From Gymnothorax reevesii (lineage: Eukaryota > Chordata > Actinopteri > Anguilliformes > Muraenidae): a DNA stretch of 64,000 nucleotides. The position numbers and the translations under genes were made by a program. The stretch is from NCBI GenBank assembly GCA_029721435.1, contig CM056587.1:17022667-17086666 (forward strand). The letters are read 5' to 3'. The notes under the pieces were generated by a model, which did not search any database, was not told where the DNA came from, and saw only the letters and a list, made by a program, of their open reading frames with translations. Of the stretch, positions 20,772 to 31,797 are shown in pieces (position 1 is the first letter of the stretch; every line of letters begins with the position of its first letter).

Positions 20772-21269
20772 TGTTATGGCCCCACAATTTGTTATTACAT
20801 TTATAACACAACAGCAACAGCAAGGGATGACAAACACAGTTTTAACAACTAAAACACATTTAATTTTTAACAAAGACAAAGACTAATAACAACCTACAAC
20901 TAAAGACCAAGATTGATAAATAAGAAAAAACAGAAATAATTACAGTCCCTTTTTGGTGGGGTGGCTTGGTGATGTCCTGGATGAAGAAAATGCTCAAACA
21001 CAGGCAAAGAAATCCACAAAAGAAACGTCACAGGTCTTGAACAGAATGGCAGGTCTGGTCATCTTCTTGCAATTTCTCCTACTACTTTACTGTCTCAATT
21101 CTTTTCCTTATATACTCTTTTGCAGACCCCACCCACAATTAGACCTCTTTTTTTAAATTTTCTGAGACTTGCCCCAGACATGTCCAGGACATGTCTAAAC
21201 ATGACTCCAGTCTGAGCTTAACAAAAAAAAGGTAAATACTGCCATCTAGTGGCCTATATTCACATTACA
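20772..21269 (-). repeat. 5' LTR of the Gmr1-like element
   Basis: 498 bp, near-identical to the other LTR apart from a 2-bp difference. It carries the presumed promoter: TATATAAGG on the minus strand at 21,106-21,114, about 155 bp from the LTR start. A CTCF-type core on the minus strand lies at 21,239-21,252, about 17 bp inside the LTR. Confidence 0.95.
21106..21114 (-). promoter_or_regulatory. TATA box of the 5' LTR
   Basis: TATATAAGG in element orientation, in the middle of the LTR, where the U3 core promoter of an LTR element is expected. The same box is at 15,646-15,654 in the other LTR. Confidence 0.6.
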
Positions 21270-21545
21270 ATACTCTCTTGCGAGGAATTCCTGCACATCA
21301 TTCGCTGATCTTCATGCTTAGGTTTCCGCCGTCAGTGGCTGAATGGACATAAAATAAAAGGTTTTTTGCACTTCTATATTAAACCAGGATATTACACTTC
21401 CACTACTAATGTGATCAGATTCTTGAGTGTTGAGGAAACTCTGCTTATAATACTAAATCAGGTCTCTTGTATGCTATATTATAGATTTCTGAAGTAATTG
21501 GCTATATTCATCAAGAGCATTTGTTGATTCCCATTGAATAGGATG

Positions 21546-21576
21546 AACAACAACAACAACAACAACAACAGTAATG

Positions 21577-21606
<30 letters not shown>
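21546..21606. repeat. Compound (CAA)n-(TAA)n microsatellite
   Basis: CAA units at 21,546-21,570, a short interruption, then TAA units to 21,606. Confidence 0.95.
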
Positions 21607-21609
<3 letters not shown>

Positions 21610-22370
21610 GTCTAGAAGAGCATAACACAGGTTACAGGCCTGATCAGGTGGAAAAATGAGCAGAACCCTAATAACAGCTTTGCACTGCAATGACATCGCA
21701 GCACTTAATCAATAATGCAAATCCTTCAAGATTTCAGTAGAATCTTTCATGAAAAATATAAAATATTAAGTAGTCCGCTGATGGATATTTAGTACTTTAT
21801 GTTGCACCCGGATATTGTGTATTCTATCACATTTTGCTCTCCCAACCCACAGTTATAGCATGATTTATGTTTAGCCGCCTCATTCTTTGAGTCCTCCACA
21901 TTTTACTGGTCGTTCTATTTTACTGCCGGAGACATTTTGTTTGCCAGAAATTCAACCACTTCAATTACAGGAGTCAGAGATATACGTGCGGAAATGTTTC
22001 ACTTGGGGCTTCAATTTACTTTGCAGGGAATATAGGGGACAGGGCCATGTATCTCGGCCTAGCCTCCATCAATACAAGGTGTCAAACAGATTTCTAATCG
22101 CAGGTGTTGTAGGACAGGAAGACAGCCGGCCCTTACTGGCACAAGGAATACAAGTAAATCCTTACTTGCATCTTGACTGTTTTATAAAAAGTATATATGA
22201 ATTTATTAATATCCACTGTCCATCCAAAAAAAAAAAAAAAGCCACTATTTCGATTTAAATAAGCAAATATTTGAGTCTATGACTGAATCATTATTTCAGT
22301 GATTCATGTGTTTACACTGGATATAATTCTTTTAATCCTGACGGATTGAGTGCATTTCTTAAAAAAACTA
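21607..22370. other. Non-coding, unassigned
   Basis: No gene or recognised repeat. An oligo-A run is present at about 22,226-22,240. Confidence 0.3.
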
Positions 22371-22374
22371 GAGC

Positions 22375-22685
22375 TGCACTCACACAGCGCAAGTACTTCC
22401 GCCAATGTACTCAATGCCAGTATTAGCTAGCAACCTCTGTGTTTATGCAGTCCCGTACTCTTCGAGCAAATATGTTTTTAATGTGTTTTTGACCTTTTGC
22501 ATGCCCTTGACCTTTGACCTTGACCTCCTAAAATCGAATCACCTCTTCCTTGAACAATACTTAATCGTTTCACCAAATTTCAGGAAAATCCATCCGTAAC
22601 TTTTTGCCTAATCCTGCTTACAAACAAACCAACCAGCAGATAATCTCACAGCCTCCTCCAACTTTGTTGGGCGGAGGTAATAATT
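22375..22685 (+). repeat. LINE-3'-end-like dispersed repeat, copy 1
   Basis: Contains TACTTCCGCCAATGTACTCA, then the nested CCTTGACCTTTGACCTTGACC, TTCACCAAATTTCAGGAAAATC, and near the end AAACAAACCAACC and GGCGGAGGTAA. The same sequence, inverted, is at 41,775-42,140. This motif set is widespread in animal genomes at the 3' ends of non-LTR retrotransposons; the exact family is not certain. Non-coding. Confidence 0.6.
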
Positions 22686-22736
22686 ATGTTGTAAGATGTA
22701 TCTCATGGTTGAAGTTGTTACCGTGTTTTAATAGGG

Positions 22737-23545
22737 GAAAATTATTGGCCAGGATCACACAAAGAAAACCGCTAAGGAGACTGCTAAACAGTGGTGAACT
22801 TCACAGAAGAAATGGTCGGGAGAAAAATCATGACTGATACTGATTGGAGATCTCTACAATTCTTGGTGAAGTCTCATCATGGAAAAATCCACAGTAGAAC
22901 TCTTGGCTTTATTTATTGTGAAAGCAAGAGCATTTCCAAATGAACAATTCGACAAGAACTTGGAGGATTGGGGCCAAACAGCTGCGTGGCTCCAAGAAAG
23001 CTACTTATTCATGAGGCTTATTGGGAAAATCAACTTCAGTTGGCAAGAGAAAATAAAGATTGGACTGAGGAGCGATAAAAAAGGTCATGTGGTCCAATGA
23101 ATTCAGATTTACCCTATTGCAGAGTGATGTGCATGTCAGGGTAAGAAAGGAAGCCCAGAAGCAATGCACCCATCATGCATAGTGCCCAATATACAAGCCT
23201 CTGGAGGTAGTGTTATTATCTCGGGTCACTTCAGTTGGTCAGGTCTAGGATCAGCGCTGTTCTGCAGCAATGAAATTAATTCAGCAGACTGCCTGAATAT
23301 ACTGAATGACCAGTATCCATCAATGCTTTTTCTAATTCCTGATGACACAGCCATATTCCAGAATGACAATGCCAAAATTCATTGGGCTGAAATTGCAAAA
23401 AAAGTGAATCATAAAGCATGACGAATCATTCTCAAACATGAATTGGCCACCCCAGAGTCCAGACATCAGCCAGTTGAAAGTCTGTTGGATGTGCTGGAGA
23501 AGACTTAATGGAGTGGTTTGACTCAGCCATCATCAAAACTATGGG
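22737..23545 (+). pseudogene. Tc1-like transposase relic
   Basis: On the plus strand, with frameshifts, the sequence follows a fish Tc1 transposase from mid-protein. MWSNEFRFTLLQSDVHVRV corresponds to the W-DESRFTLF box with the first Asp changed to Asn. It then reads MHPSCIVPNIQASGGSVIIS, NILNDQYPSM, FQNDNAKIHWAEI (second Asp retained) and NWPPQSPDIS with the downstream E region decayed. No terminal inverted repeats were recognised around it. It is immobile. The family differs from the elements at 38,247 and 56,289, which have other signature residues. Confidence 0.75.
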
Positions 23546-23549
23546 CTCT

Positions 23550-24520
23550 AATTTCTTGGCACAGCGCAGAGTGGCGCAGCGTGGTGCAGTCTGCACAGAG
23601 GTAATTTTGTGCGGTACAATACTGTGTGCAGCCACTTTGGCAATTTTGTAGAAGGACGAGCGCAGAGATGGGTGTGACGACATAGTAGGGGGAGGTGTCG
23701 CATATTCATCATGACGCAGTGACAATTTTGTTGCTAAAGGCTCTGCCGAAATTGCTCAGAGAGCTCGTCTGCTCCAACCTAGTTTACTTTCTGTGCAGTG
23801 GTAATTTTGCTGACCGGCGCACAGTGCGCACATGTCACCAAAACCTCATAGGCAGGTTTTCAGAATGTCAGGCACATTTCAATGCAATAAATAATTACAG
23901 CAAGCACTATTTAATGTGACTATCCGAATCAGCACATAAATTACGGTATCTACATCGATTGTCCTGATGTCAGATCAGAGGCGGTAGGCACGCGTAATGG
24001 AAACTCCACATGACAGCCCTCAGAGTGTCAATGCATTCTCTGTGGCATGTTGCGTGCTACGCAACATAGCTATATGCCATGGATGTCACTTTGACCTCAC
24101 GCAGGAGACATTACAGGACTTGAGACAGAGAGGCCGAACTGCATGTGCCGTAGCAGCAGGGAGAGCAGCAGCGCGCACGGGAGAGGAGAGACCACCTGAC
24201 TGCACAGCTCTGTCCTTAACACTAGAACCGCGGCACTGATGTTAGTAATGCATGGTATTTCATGTCAGTAAAAGACATGAGCCTATCTGTCCATGACTTT
24301 TTCTAAATATGTATTTTCTATGTTACATCAAAGTTTTGAACTTCTGTTATATAAAACGTGAGTATTGATATTAAATTACTTTGAGCACCATAGCCGCTTT
24401 TTTGTGGCAGCGGCTGTGACCGCAAATAACCCTGTCTGCAACATACAAGAGAGAGAAAGAGAAAGAGATATGTGTGCATGTGGGCGCGTGAGTGTGTGTG
24501 TAGGCTATGTGGATATGTGT
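23550..24520. other. Non-coding region with GCGCAG-rich patch and a piggyBac-like tip
   Basis: At 23,555-23,830 GCGCAG, GTGGCGCAG and GGTAATTTTG motifs recur, suggesting an unclassified repeat. At 24,216-24,219 TTAA is followed by CACTAGAACCGCGGCACTGA, which resembles the tip of piggyBac-type elements. No matching right end was found. GA- and TG-rich low complexity lies at 24,449-24,505. Confidence 0.35.
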
Positions 24521-24523
24521 CCT

Positions 24524-24631
24524 TCAGCTGCTTCTACACCGGACGCGAGAACAAAGTTTTCGCACGACTGATTACATCCACGGTCAATGTAAAGACGCAA
24601 ATACACCCGTGTATTTGCGTCTTTGCATCAG
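24524..24631. mobile_element. Hairpin MITE, left part (interrupted copy)
   Basis: Shares CTTCTACACCGGACGCG, a TCGCACGACTGATTACAT-type block and GTCAATGTAAAGACGCAAAT with the intact copy at 53,943-54,105. The central stem AAGACGCAAATACAC / GTGTATTTGCGTCTT is perfect. The right arm stops at about 24,631 where another repeat begins. A stretch like the missing arm reappears at about 25,117-25,150. Confidence 0.6.
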
Positions 24632-25116
24632 GCCTGGCGCTAGAACAGGGAATTGGGGGGGCAGAGACATGTCCCTTTATGATAATTAGGTTAGTCCTGG
24701 CTAGTTCTAAATCATTTTCCTTTTTTGACGCATTTTTCAATTATTGTAATTAGCAACTGAAGACACGGTTTCTCTCCATATGCGATCTAACAGCGATGAA
24801 ATCATGGGGTAAATTCAGAATAACTGAGAATTGGGATGGACAAAACATCCGTTTTAAACAGTTATTAGTCCTTACCTGTTCTCAGTCATTTTCATGATTA
24901 ACAAAAGGTTCACTCCGAGAGCACTCCAAACTTAACAGGTGCTGCTAGTTCTTCCCGATTAGGTAAGACAATAATAACACCTGTTAAGTGTGGAATGCTC
25001 TCGGAGTGAACATTTTGTTAATCATGAAAATGACTGAGAACAGGTCAGGACAAACAATTGTTTAAAACGAATGTTTTGTCCACCCCAATTCTCAGTTTTT
25101 CTGAAGTTCGCTAATG
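24632..25116. mobile_element. Dispersed repeat family, copy 2 of 3, containing a long hairpin
   Basis: Starts CAGGCCTGGCGCTAGAACAG and is inverted relative to the other two copies. The part at 24,814-25,105 is a near-palindrome. Arms of about 120 bases begin TTCAGAATAACTGAGAATTGG and TTCAGAAAAACTGAGAATTGG, and both include CTGTTCTCAGTCATTTTCATG and GTTCACTCCGAGAGCA. The loop is about 35 bases. A transcript would fold into a long hairpin. Non-coding. The CAG tip hints at hAT, but no target duplication is clear. Confidence 0.6.
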
Positions 25117-26130
25117 GTAATAATTTGCGAATGCCCGAGCAAGCCAGCTAACTCATATTCATAACGCTTAATATATACGCTTAATATGCCTGAAGCAGCA
25201 AAGTAAAATGCAACATCAACGCATCATGCAGATATAGGACAGAGGCTTTTTTATTCCAACATTTTAAAGGTGAGGAGATGAGCTCATGTTATTGGTGAAG
25301 ATTTGACTCGGCTGTGTTAAACCCACTCAAGCCTTATCTCCTCCCTCTTTGCCACTTGCGCCGACAGGAGAGACAGAAGCGGGACAGAGAAGTACTTACG
25401 CCGGGCACAAAATTGCAAAATACTCCGGGATACATCCCGTTGGCGCGTCGCTCCCCCCATTCGCCACACCATGCCTGCGCCTGATCAACAAATTTAGAGC
25501 CCGATATCTTGGCCAAAAATTAATGTAAATGTGGTAGTAAAGAAATGTTGTAAAATTGTGAAAACAACACCATGATGAATGTGCACTGTCATCAAAGCTA
25601 AAGGTTCCCCAACAAAACATTATAGTGTGCGACTTTTTTCCTTGGACAGGCAGCGTATATAGTGTGAAGGATGGCCTGTGAGGCCTGATCCAACAAAAGG
25701 GCTACTGTTGCTCTAATAGCTGAAAAAGTTCATGATAGTTTGGAAAGAAAGGTCTCAGAACACACAGCGCATCGCAGTTTGTGCCCACGATGGACATGTG
25801 GGCACCAGATCCAAACTTGATCCTGGGGCTCCGCTTGTATGCTGGTCTTCATTCCAACCAAAAATACAATCTTAGGATTTAACAAGCTGTTAATTTGCCT
25901 TAATCAGGTTCATTCATGTTAAGAGTAGTTATTTCACTTTGAAGCCACGTTTTGGCAGAAATATCCTCGTATGCCATGAACAATAAAATACGAATCATGT
26001 TCATATTTCTACATAGCAAGCAATTTCAGGAAACAACATTTTTTAAATGGATGGCATTTCGTAAAGAAATCTGAAAGTCCCCTTGTAACTTTAACATCTT
26101 TTAAAGAATAATCAAGAGGCATAATTGTAA
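25117..26130. other. Mostly unassigned non-coding sequence
   Basis: The first 35 bases resemble the right arm of the hairpin MITE interrupted at 24,631. At about 25,800-25,930 GATCCTGGGGCTCCGCTTGT and CTTCATTCCAACC resemble a common teleost DNA-transposon end, too weak to classify. No gene seen. Confidence 0.3.
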
Positions 26131-26138
26131 TTTACTAA

Positions 26139-26708
26139 CAGTAGCGGGTCGTCGGCCGTAACAAAGGGAAGCCAAAACCTCGCCCTTCAAAGCTTAATGA
26201 CTTAAACCTTTCGCAGTTTACTTTTCTTGATCAGCAGTTGCTCATACGAATTGTTAGAAGAACAGTTAATTTAGTAAAATTTATTTTCGATACATTGCAC
26301 CACGAAATTATGAGGGGTTTTCTTTCACAAATAAATTACGATATAAATTACCATTGGCCTACGCTATAAATTCCGCGCTCAAGAAGCTCATGAAACGGCA
26401 TAGATTCGCAAATTGATTAGTGAGGCTCATTAAGCAATAAGCTATGCAACATCGCATTCTTTTCTTATTACGATTGTAGAAAATGGACTGTCGTGGCTTC
26501 TTGCGAAAGAAGCCTGGCAAACTAATTTAAAAGGACGTATTGATAATTTGCTTCGTCATTTGCTATCGAAAATAAATGTGATTGTCCTTCTAACAATTCG
26601 TATGAGCAACTGCTGATAAAGAAAAGTGAAATGCGAAATGTTGAAGTGATTAAGCTTTGTAGGGTGAGGTTTTGGCTTCCCTTTGTTACGGCCGACGAGC
26701 CGCCGCTG
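26139..26708. mobile_element. hAT-type non-autonomous element, 570 bp, perfect 8-bp target duplication
   Basis: TTTACTAA flanks both ends (26,131-26,138 and 26,709-26,716). The terminal repeats read CAGTAGCGGGTCGTCGGCCG and, reverse-complemented from the right, CAGCGGCGGCTCGTCGGCCG. The inverted arms extend about 160 bases and include GTAACAAAGGGAAGCCAAAA and GCAGTTGCTCATACGAATTG. The AT-rich core has no transposase frame. The 8-bp duplication and CAG-type tips place it in hAT. Confidence 0.9.
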
Positions 26709-26716
26709 TTTACTAA

Positions 26717-27690
26717 TGATTTTAAGTCATAAGAATTTGTGGTTGCAGAAAGAACCAATGCTTAACTCAGTCCTGTGGCCTTTCCTTAACTTTCGAAAGT
26801 CCACAATTGCATTTCTCTGGCCATGTATTTTGACTTCAATATCTGAAATTTATTAACATTTTTCACGTATTTTTACCCTCACTTACTGTAACTGTCATAT
26901 TTATGGCACGTTGCTTACAGCTCTCTCGTACCACATCTCTCCCTATCCCTTCCACATTACACAAGTGGAACACGTGTGTGCACACCCTGAGATCAAAATG
27001 TGTAGATTCTCGCTGGGCACCTTGCAGCTCAAAGGGAATCTATTCGGCTCAGTAACAGGGGAGCAGACTCCTTTTTGAGACCATCTAATGAACACTGGGG
27101 AAAAAATGAAGGGCAAAGTGTAATATTCCCAAAGCCTGTTGATGTGCTGTGTTAAATCCGTCCATAACATTAAAGTACCATCATAAATACACATGGTAAA
27201 AATGGGTACACCTCAAATCCCAGACAGTTATAAAAGGCCTTTTATGCCATTTGTTTGATTTATTATTCTTTTTCATAGTGCTCACAGATGCAGTGGGGTA
27301 GGGGCAGCTTAAAAGGCCAATAGCACTTTAAAGCTTTACAGAGATGGGCCATCTTCTCTCTGGTGTATTGATTTACAAATTGAGAGGCTCATGCAAACAA
27401 TTTCCCAAACAAGGCCCTTACCCAGACCTACTGAACAATAATGGATAATCAGTTCCTATTTTCCTACCTGAACCGCAGAAATTCCCAGTCTAGAAAATAG
27501 AATTCAATAAAAAAATAAGGCTGAATGATACTATATTAGTAAGAGTGAGATTCAAAAGTCAGAATCCTGTTGTCCGTCCATAGTATTGGGAACTTGACTT
27601 TGAAATTGCTGTAAAGTATAACAACATAAAGAGAGTGTGTTAAAATGGGCGAAACAGGAGCTATTTCACTGCATGTAAGGGGTATTGGAG
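26717..27690. other. Non-coding, unassigned
   Basis: No gene or repeat recognised. Confidence 0.3.
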
Positions 27691-27694
27691 ACTA

Positions 27695-27845
27695 TGAAAA
27701 GCCTGTAGTTAAGAGTGTGAATGGAGTGAGTGCCCTGTGATGGTTCGGTGAACTGTCTAGGGTGAGTCCTTGCCCTTCGCCCATAATCAGCTGGGATAGG
27801 CTCCAGTTCCCCCATGACCCTATTGAGGAAGAAGCAGGATACGGT
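27695..27845 (+). repeat. Common teleost dispersed repeat, fragment
   Basis: Contains GGTGAACTGTCTAGGGTGAG and CAGCTGGGATAGGCTCCAG, then GACCCTATTGAGGAAGAAGC. This signature recurs at 44,955-45,160, 48,083-48,215 and, most completely, 59,732-60,075. It is non-coding and probably a retroposon 3' region; I cannot name the family safely. Confidence 0.7.
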
Positions 27846-27849
27846 AACG

Positions 27850-28590
27850 GTTGAATTACTTCAGATATCCAGAATTAATTTTTGAATGCTTATGGATTCT
27901 TACCCCATTCGCATCCCCACCGTAAAGCACCTATGTGAAAAGATCCCTGACGAAGGTGGCTCATTCAAGTAAAAGTCCACGTGAGTTTATTTTAATTGAT
28001 GCATTTCTGAGGTGAAATATTCTTCCCAAATTCCTTATGTTCTCAAACAATTCTGAAGTTGGAAAATCTTTGCAGAAGTTTCACTTTTCAGTCAGATGCA
28101 GCTATATAATATACATGGACAGCCAGAAAATAATAGACAAGACAGCTTGAAGAAACTGGGCTTATTCCGGTAATAAATAGCTTCGGAATGAAGGTGCGAT
28201 GCTTTGCTGTTCTGTGGAACTACTGGGCAGAATACTTTCAGAGTGAACAGATTGACTCCATCAACACCAAGTCATGGCACATTTTCACTCGTGAATTTCA
28301 ACTGTTGACGCCTCTTCCTAAGCGAACCAAGCTCGTCGACTCCAATCACACAACTGTCTTTCTTGTCTCTCACATCTTTTACCATTGCATCATGTGGTAA
28401 TAAAAAATTCAATACTGTTTTGCAGTTCGACTTCTGCATCAATCTCCACCAATATGAGAAAAGAGGACAATTATTGCAGTTGAGTGACTTAAAATGGCAG
28501 TTTTTCTATGCTACATGAAAATTGGCAATCTCCTTTTTCTGATGGCAATCACACCATGAATCCCAGAACATCATGCATAAATACTGCAGT
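27850..28590. other. Non-coding, unassigned
   Basis: No gene or repeat recognised. Confidence 0.3.
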
Positions 28591-28597
28591 AAAATGT

Positions 28598-28636
28598 GTC
28601 TGTGTGTATATATATATATATATATAATATATATAT
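28598..28636. repeat. (TA)n microsatellite
   Basis: Alternating TA with a single phase break, preceded by TGTGTCTGTGTG. Confidence 0.9.
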
Positions 28637-29224
28637 TTCTTTATTTTTTTATAAATATCTGCCCTGTCAAAACTGCTTCCCTTTCTCACTCCAACCTTTG
28701 GAAGAAGTGAGGCAAAGAAATATCAGGGCAGAAGTATTGAGGAAATGCAAAGAAAGGCGAGGAGAAGTCTCATCAATAATTTATCCATCATTAGCTCTGA
28801 AGAAATGAAGAACTTCCACTAATGATGCACTCCTGCTAAGGAACTCTCTGACTTTCTCACTCTTAGCATCCATTTAGGAGCTTCTAACAGATTGTAATTT
28901 GGGCCTTGATTGATTTCTAAGCCAGGGGAAAAGCCAAATGAGCCGAGGACGGATATGATAAGCAAAGTGAAACAAATCCCAGGTCCCGTCTCACCTCTGA
29001 ATGTTTATGTGTAGCAAGCAAATGATCTAGTTGGAAGCATTATTTCCTACTTTTGGTTCAAATCACATATTTACATGCCCAATGAATGGCTGCTTTAACT
29101 CCAACAGAGATGTATTCAGGGAAATTGAGCAAAATATATTTGCAATGGCAAAAAAGCTACTCATTGGACCTTGTAAAATTACATCCCAAATTAAAAAGCA
29201 GAGAGACTTTTTTGTAATTACAGC

Positions 29225-29437
29225 ACACTGAAAAAAGTGATTTTGACCCCTAGTAAATGTTCCATATATTAATTAAGCATATTTTAATAGAAAAAGTTGT
29301 GTTATTTAACTCCACTTAAAAAATATAAGTAATTTCAACATAGTCAACATAATAAAATATCTAGCTTCAGATAAAAATATTTTGTGCAACCACTAACCTT
29401 AAAAAAATTATGTTCATTCAACAGAACATTTTTTTCA
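29225..29437. mobile_element. Small insertion in unit 1 with CACTGAAAAAA ends
   Basis: Absent from unit 2, which reads straight from TAATTAGAGCA to CTTTGGGGG at 37,236-37,250. The left end is CACTGAAAAAAGTGATTTTG and the right end TTTTTTCAGTG, forming short terminal inverted repeats. About 213 bp, AT-rich, no coding. Target duplication is 2-3 bp (CA or GCA), so the superfamily stays open. Confidence 0.65.
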
Positions 29438-29550
29438 GTGCACTTTGGGGGGTGGAGGCCGGGGAAGCAAGCTAACAAAACGCTAAAGGCAGCAAATTAA
29501 CAGGACATCGTTAAAAGAATACGAGGTTAGGAAGTAAGAATGATCATGAA

Positions 29551-29984
29551 TGCACCCAATCAAAGTGAGTTTTTACGACACTGCGTTACTATGTTGCTGG
29601 GTGGAGTTTCGCCAACATTGGACAAAATGGAGGAAGCACTATTTCTGGGCGGAACTTCCCCTCCTGGCCATCTAAGATGTGCTCCTGTGAGCATGTACAG
29701 CCCCATCTGAAAGACCACAGTATAAGAGAGAGAAAGGGAAGGTATGGTGTTGTTGATTGACGTCCATGAACTTGTTCATGGGTCCTGTTCTTTTCATGAA
29801 TTATATTCAGGCAACTTACTTTTCCTATAACCATGTAATGCTGACTATGCCTTTCAAATTTATCTCCACTAAAATCATTCATCTTGATTGTCTATGTGCT
29901 TATGTGTGATCCCCTACATTATAATGACACTTCAGTTTCTCTAACAAAATGTTTATTTTCATGAGCAGTGATTTTCACATCTCT
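29551..29984. other. Unit-1-specific non-coding stretch
   Basis: No counterpart was found in unit 2, where about 2.8 kb of other sequence occupies the place. No gene or repeat recognised. Confidence 0.3.
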
Positions 29985-31797
29985 GACTGAATCTAAACTC
30001 ATACAGAGACTTCAGACTTGTGTCGCCGTTTTGACAAGGACCAACAAAATAAAGAATCTTGGGTTCATTCCAATCATCCTTTTTTTACCTCACCAAAGCA
30101 CTGACCATGCGCTATCATTTTTTGGATGACTCCAAACCTGTTACATGAGTTTGAAAACAGGGATTTGAAGATTCCTATAAAAAAAAATGAAACTCCATTT
30201 TGGACTTATTGTATTTTTTCAGTGTGTGATATATAAATGATTAACCTCTATCACTGTGTGTCCCGATTAACCATGTCTGTGACTGACATCATCTCAAAAT
30301 TGGTTTCAAAGGCATGATGTATTTCTTACTAATTTTCCTTAGCTACCCAATGTATGGCGCTACGGAAGGAGAATAAGGGTGGATATGATAAATTAAAATG
30401 GCCCATTGTGTCGCAGTGGGTTCTTCCTGCCTAAATTGGAGCAAAACTAAATGTGTGGCTTTTCCAGGGAGGTTAAAAGGTATCAGAATAACCAGGGTGG
30501 GTCAGCTGAGAGGGATAAAGTGCCTGCTGGTAATGAACTGAAGACAGCTGAGTTACTGGCCACATACAGCACAGCCACTGCAAGGACAATCAGTGTAACA
30601 CTGTGTTGCCTTCAGTTGCTACTGAAACGTGCCCGGACACTTTTTGCTAATAAATCCTACAATCCTGTGATAGAACCATATCTAAACCCATGAAAGTGAA
30701 GGAGAACAGGTTTGACAAAAAGTACTGAATTTTCATTTGTACCGCCATTGTGACTTCATAGTGAGTCATTCCCGCAAAGTGTTCTCGCTCGAGTGGTGTT
30801 TGATCGAAAACAAACATCTCAATTAACCACTGATTGAAAAAAAAATAAATAAAAAATAGGTGAGTGATAATGAATTGCGTGAACATAAATGTAATGACAG
30901 CAGGGAAAAACAGCCACAGGTTCTGGTCTCTCGAGAAGGCAAAATTTACCTGTTACGATGACGTTGTGTTTACTTTTCATCCTCAGCTACAAAGTGGAAG
31001 GGGTATGGGAATGAGTGCTGTCCCTCAGTGTTTCTGTCCATCCATTGGTCCATTTGTCCGTGGATACATCATATTGTGTAGAATTGCCTTTTCATATATC
31101 CTCCAGTCCACTTGTCCGTCCCTCCACCGCATTATGTTTCCGCCGCGTTATGTTTCCACCGCGTTTTGTCATCCTGTTCCTTTTCTGGTTAGAACTACAA
31201 AACTGTTCAATATTTCAAAATTATTTCACTACATTAATAGATGGATACATTTTATTGCGTAGATTTGCCTCTTCACACTTCTGTCTGTCCTCAGTTCCAT
31301 ATGCTCTTCCAGGCCTGATATCAGCCATCCCATGGTGGGGGATCTGAGCATTTCATGTATGCTTATCTTAAGAGCTTATCTAATACATTTCAGCTTTTAT
31401 CTTAAAGAGAATATACAACAGAACAATACCAATCATCATCTAATGGCAGAAAACTCCATTTTATTTGCTCATTATATAGGAAGTAGAGCATTTCCTATTC
31501 ATTGAAACACAATAATTAAATAATGCAACCAAACCATGTTACACCTGGAAAACCTCTAATAAACATTGTTTCTTTGACTCAGGGAAACAAAAGCAGCCAT
31601 AGGCTAATTAAATAGCATAATTTTTAGTTCCTAATTTTAATTCCTTGTGGCAATCACAGCATGAATAATGGACTATATTTTAATGATGGAGAAATACATG
31701 AAAATGGCGTACTTTCTTGCTAAAATAGTTAAACATTTAATTGCTCTCACAATCAAGTGGCCACATTGTTAATGTGAGTTGGCAAAGAAAAGTAAAT

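Larger units (their letters stand above)
15314..21269 (-). mobile_element. Full-length Gmr1-like Ty3/Gypsy LTR retrotransposon
   Basis: The element is about 5.96 kb, encoded on the minus strand, and flanked by nearly identical LTRs. ATAC lies directly outside both ends (15,310-15,313 and 21,270-21,273) as a 4-bp target duplication. From the 5' LTR (20,772-21,269) it contains a primer-binding site, gag with a coiled coil and SCAN-like region, a zinc knuckle, protease, integrase, then RT and RNase H, a polypurine tract and the 3' LTR (15,314-15,809). Integrase before RT is the Copia order, but the proteins are Gypsy-like. That combination defines the Gmr1 group described from cod and other deuterostomes. 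The near-identity of the LTRs implies recent insertion. One +1 frameshift near 17,220 is the only coding break seen. No env frame. Confidence 0.92.

Noticed and set aside
15314..21269. Endogenous retrovirus with envelope
   Set aside because: No env-like frame lies between RNase H and the 3' LTR; only about 100 bp separates the RT-RNase H stop from the LTR, and the pol order is Gmr1-like.
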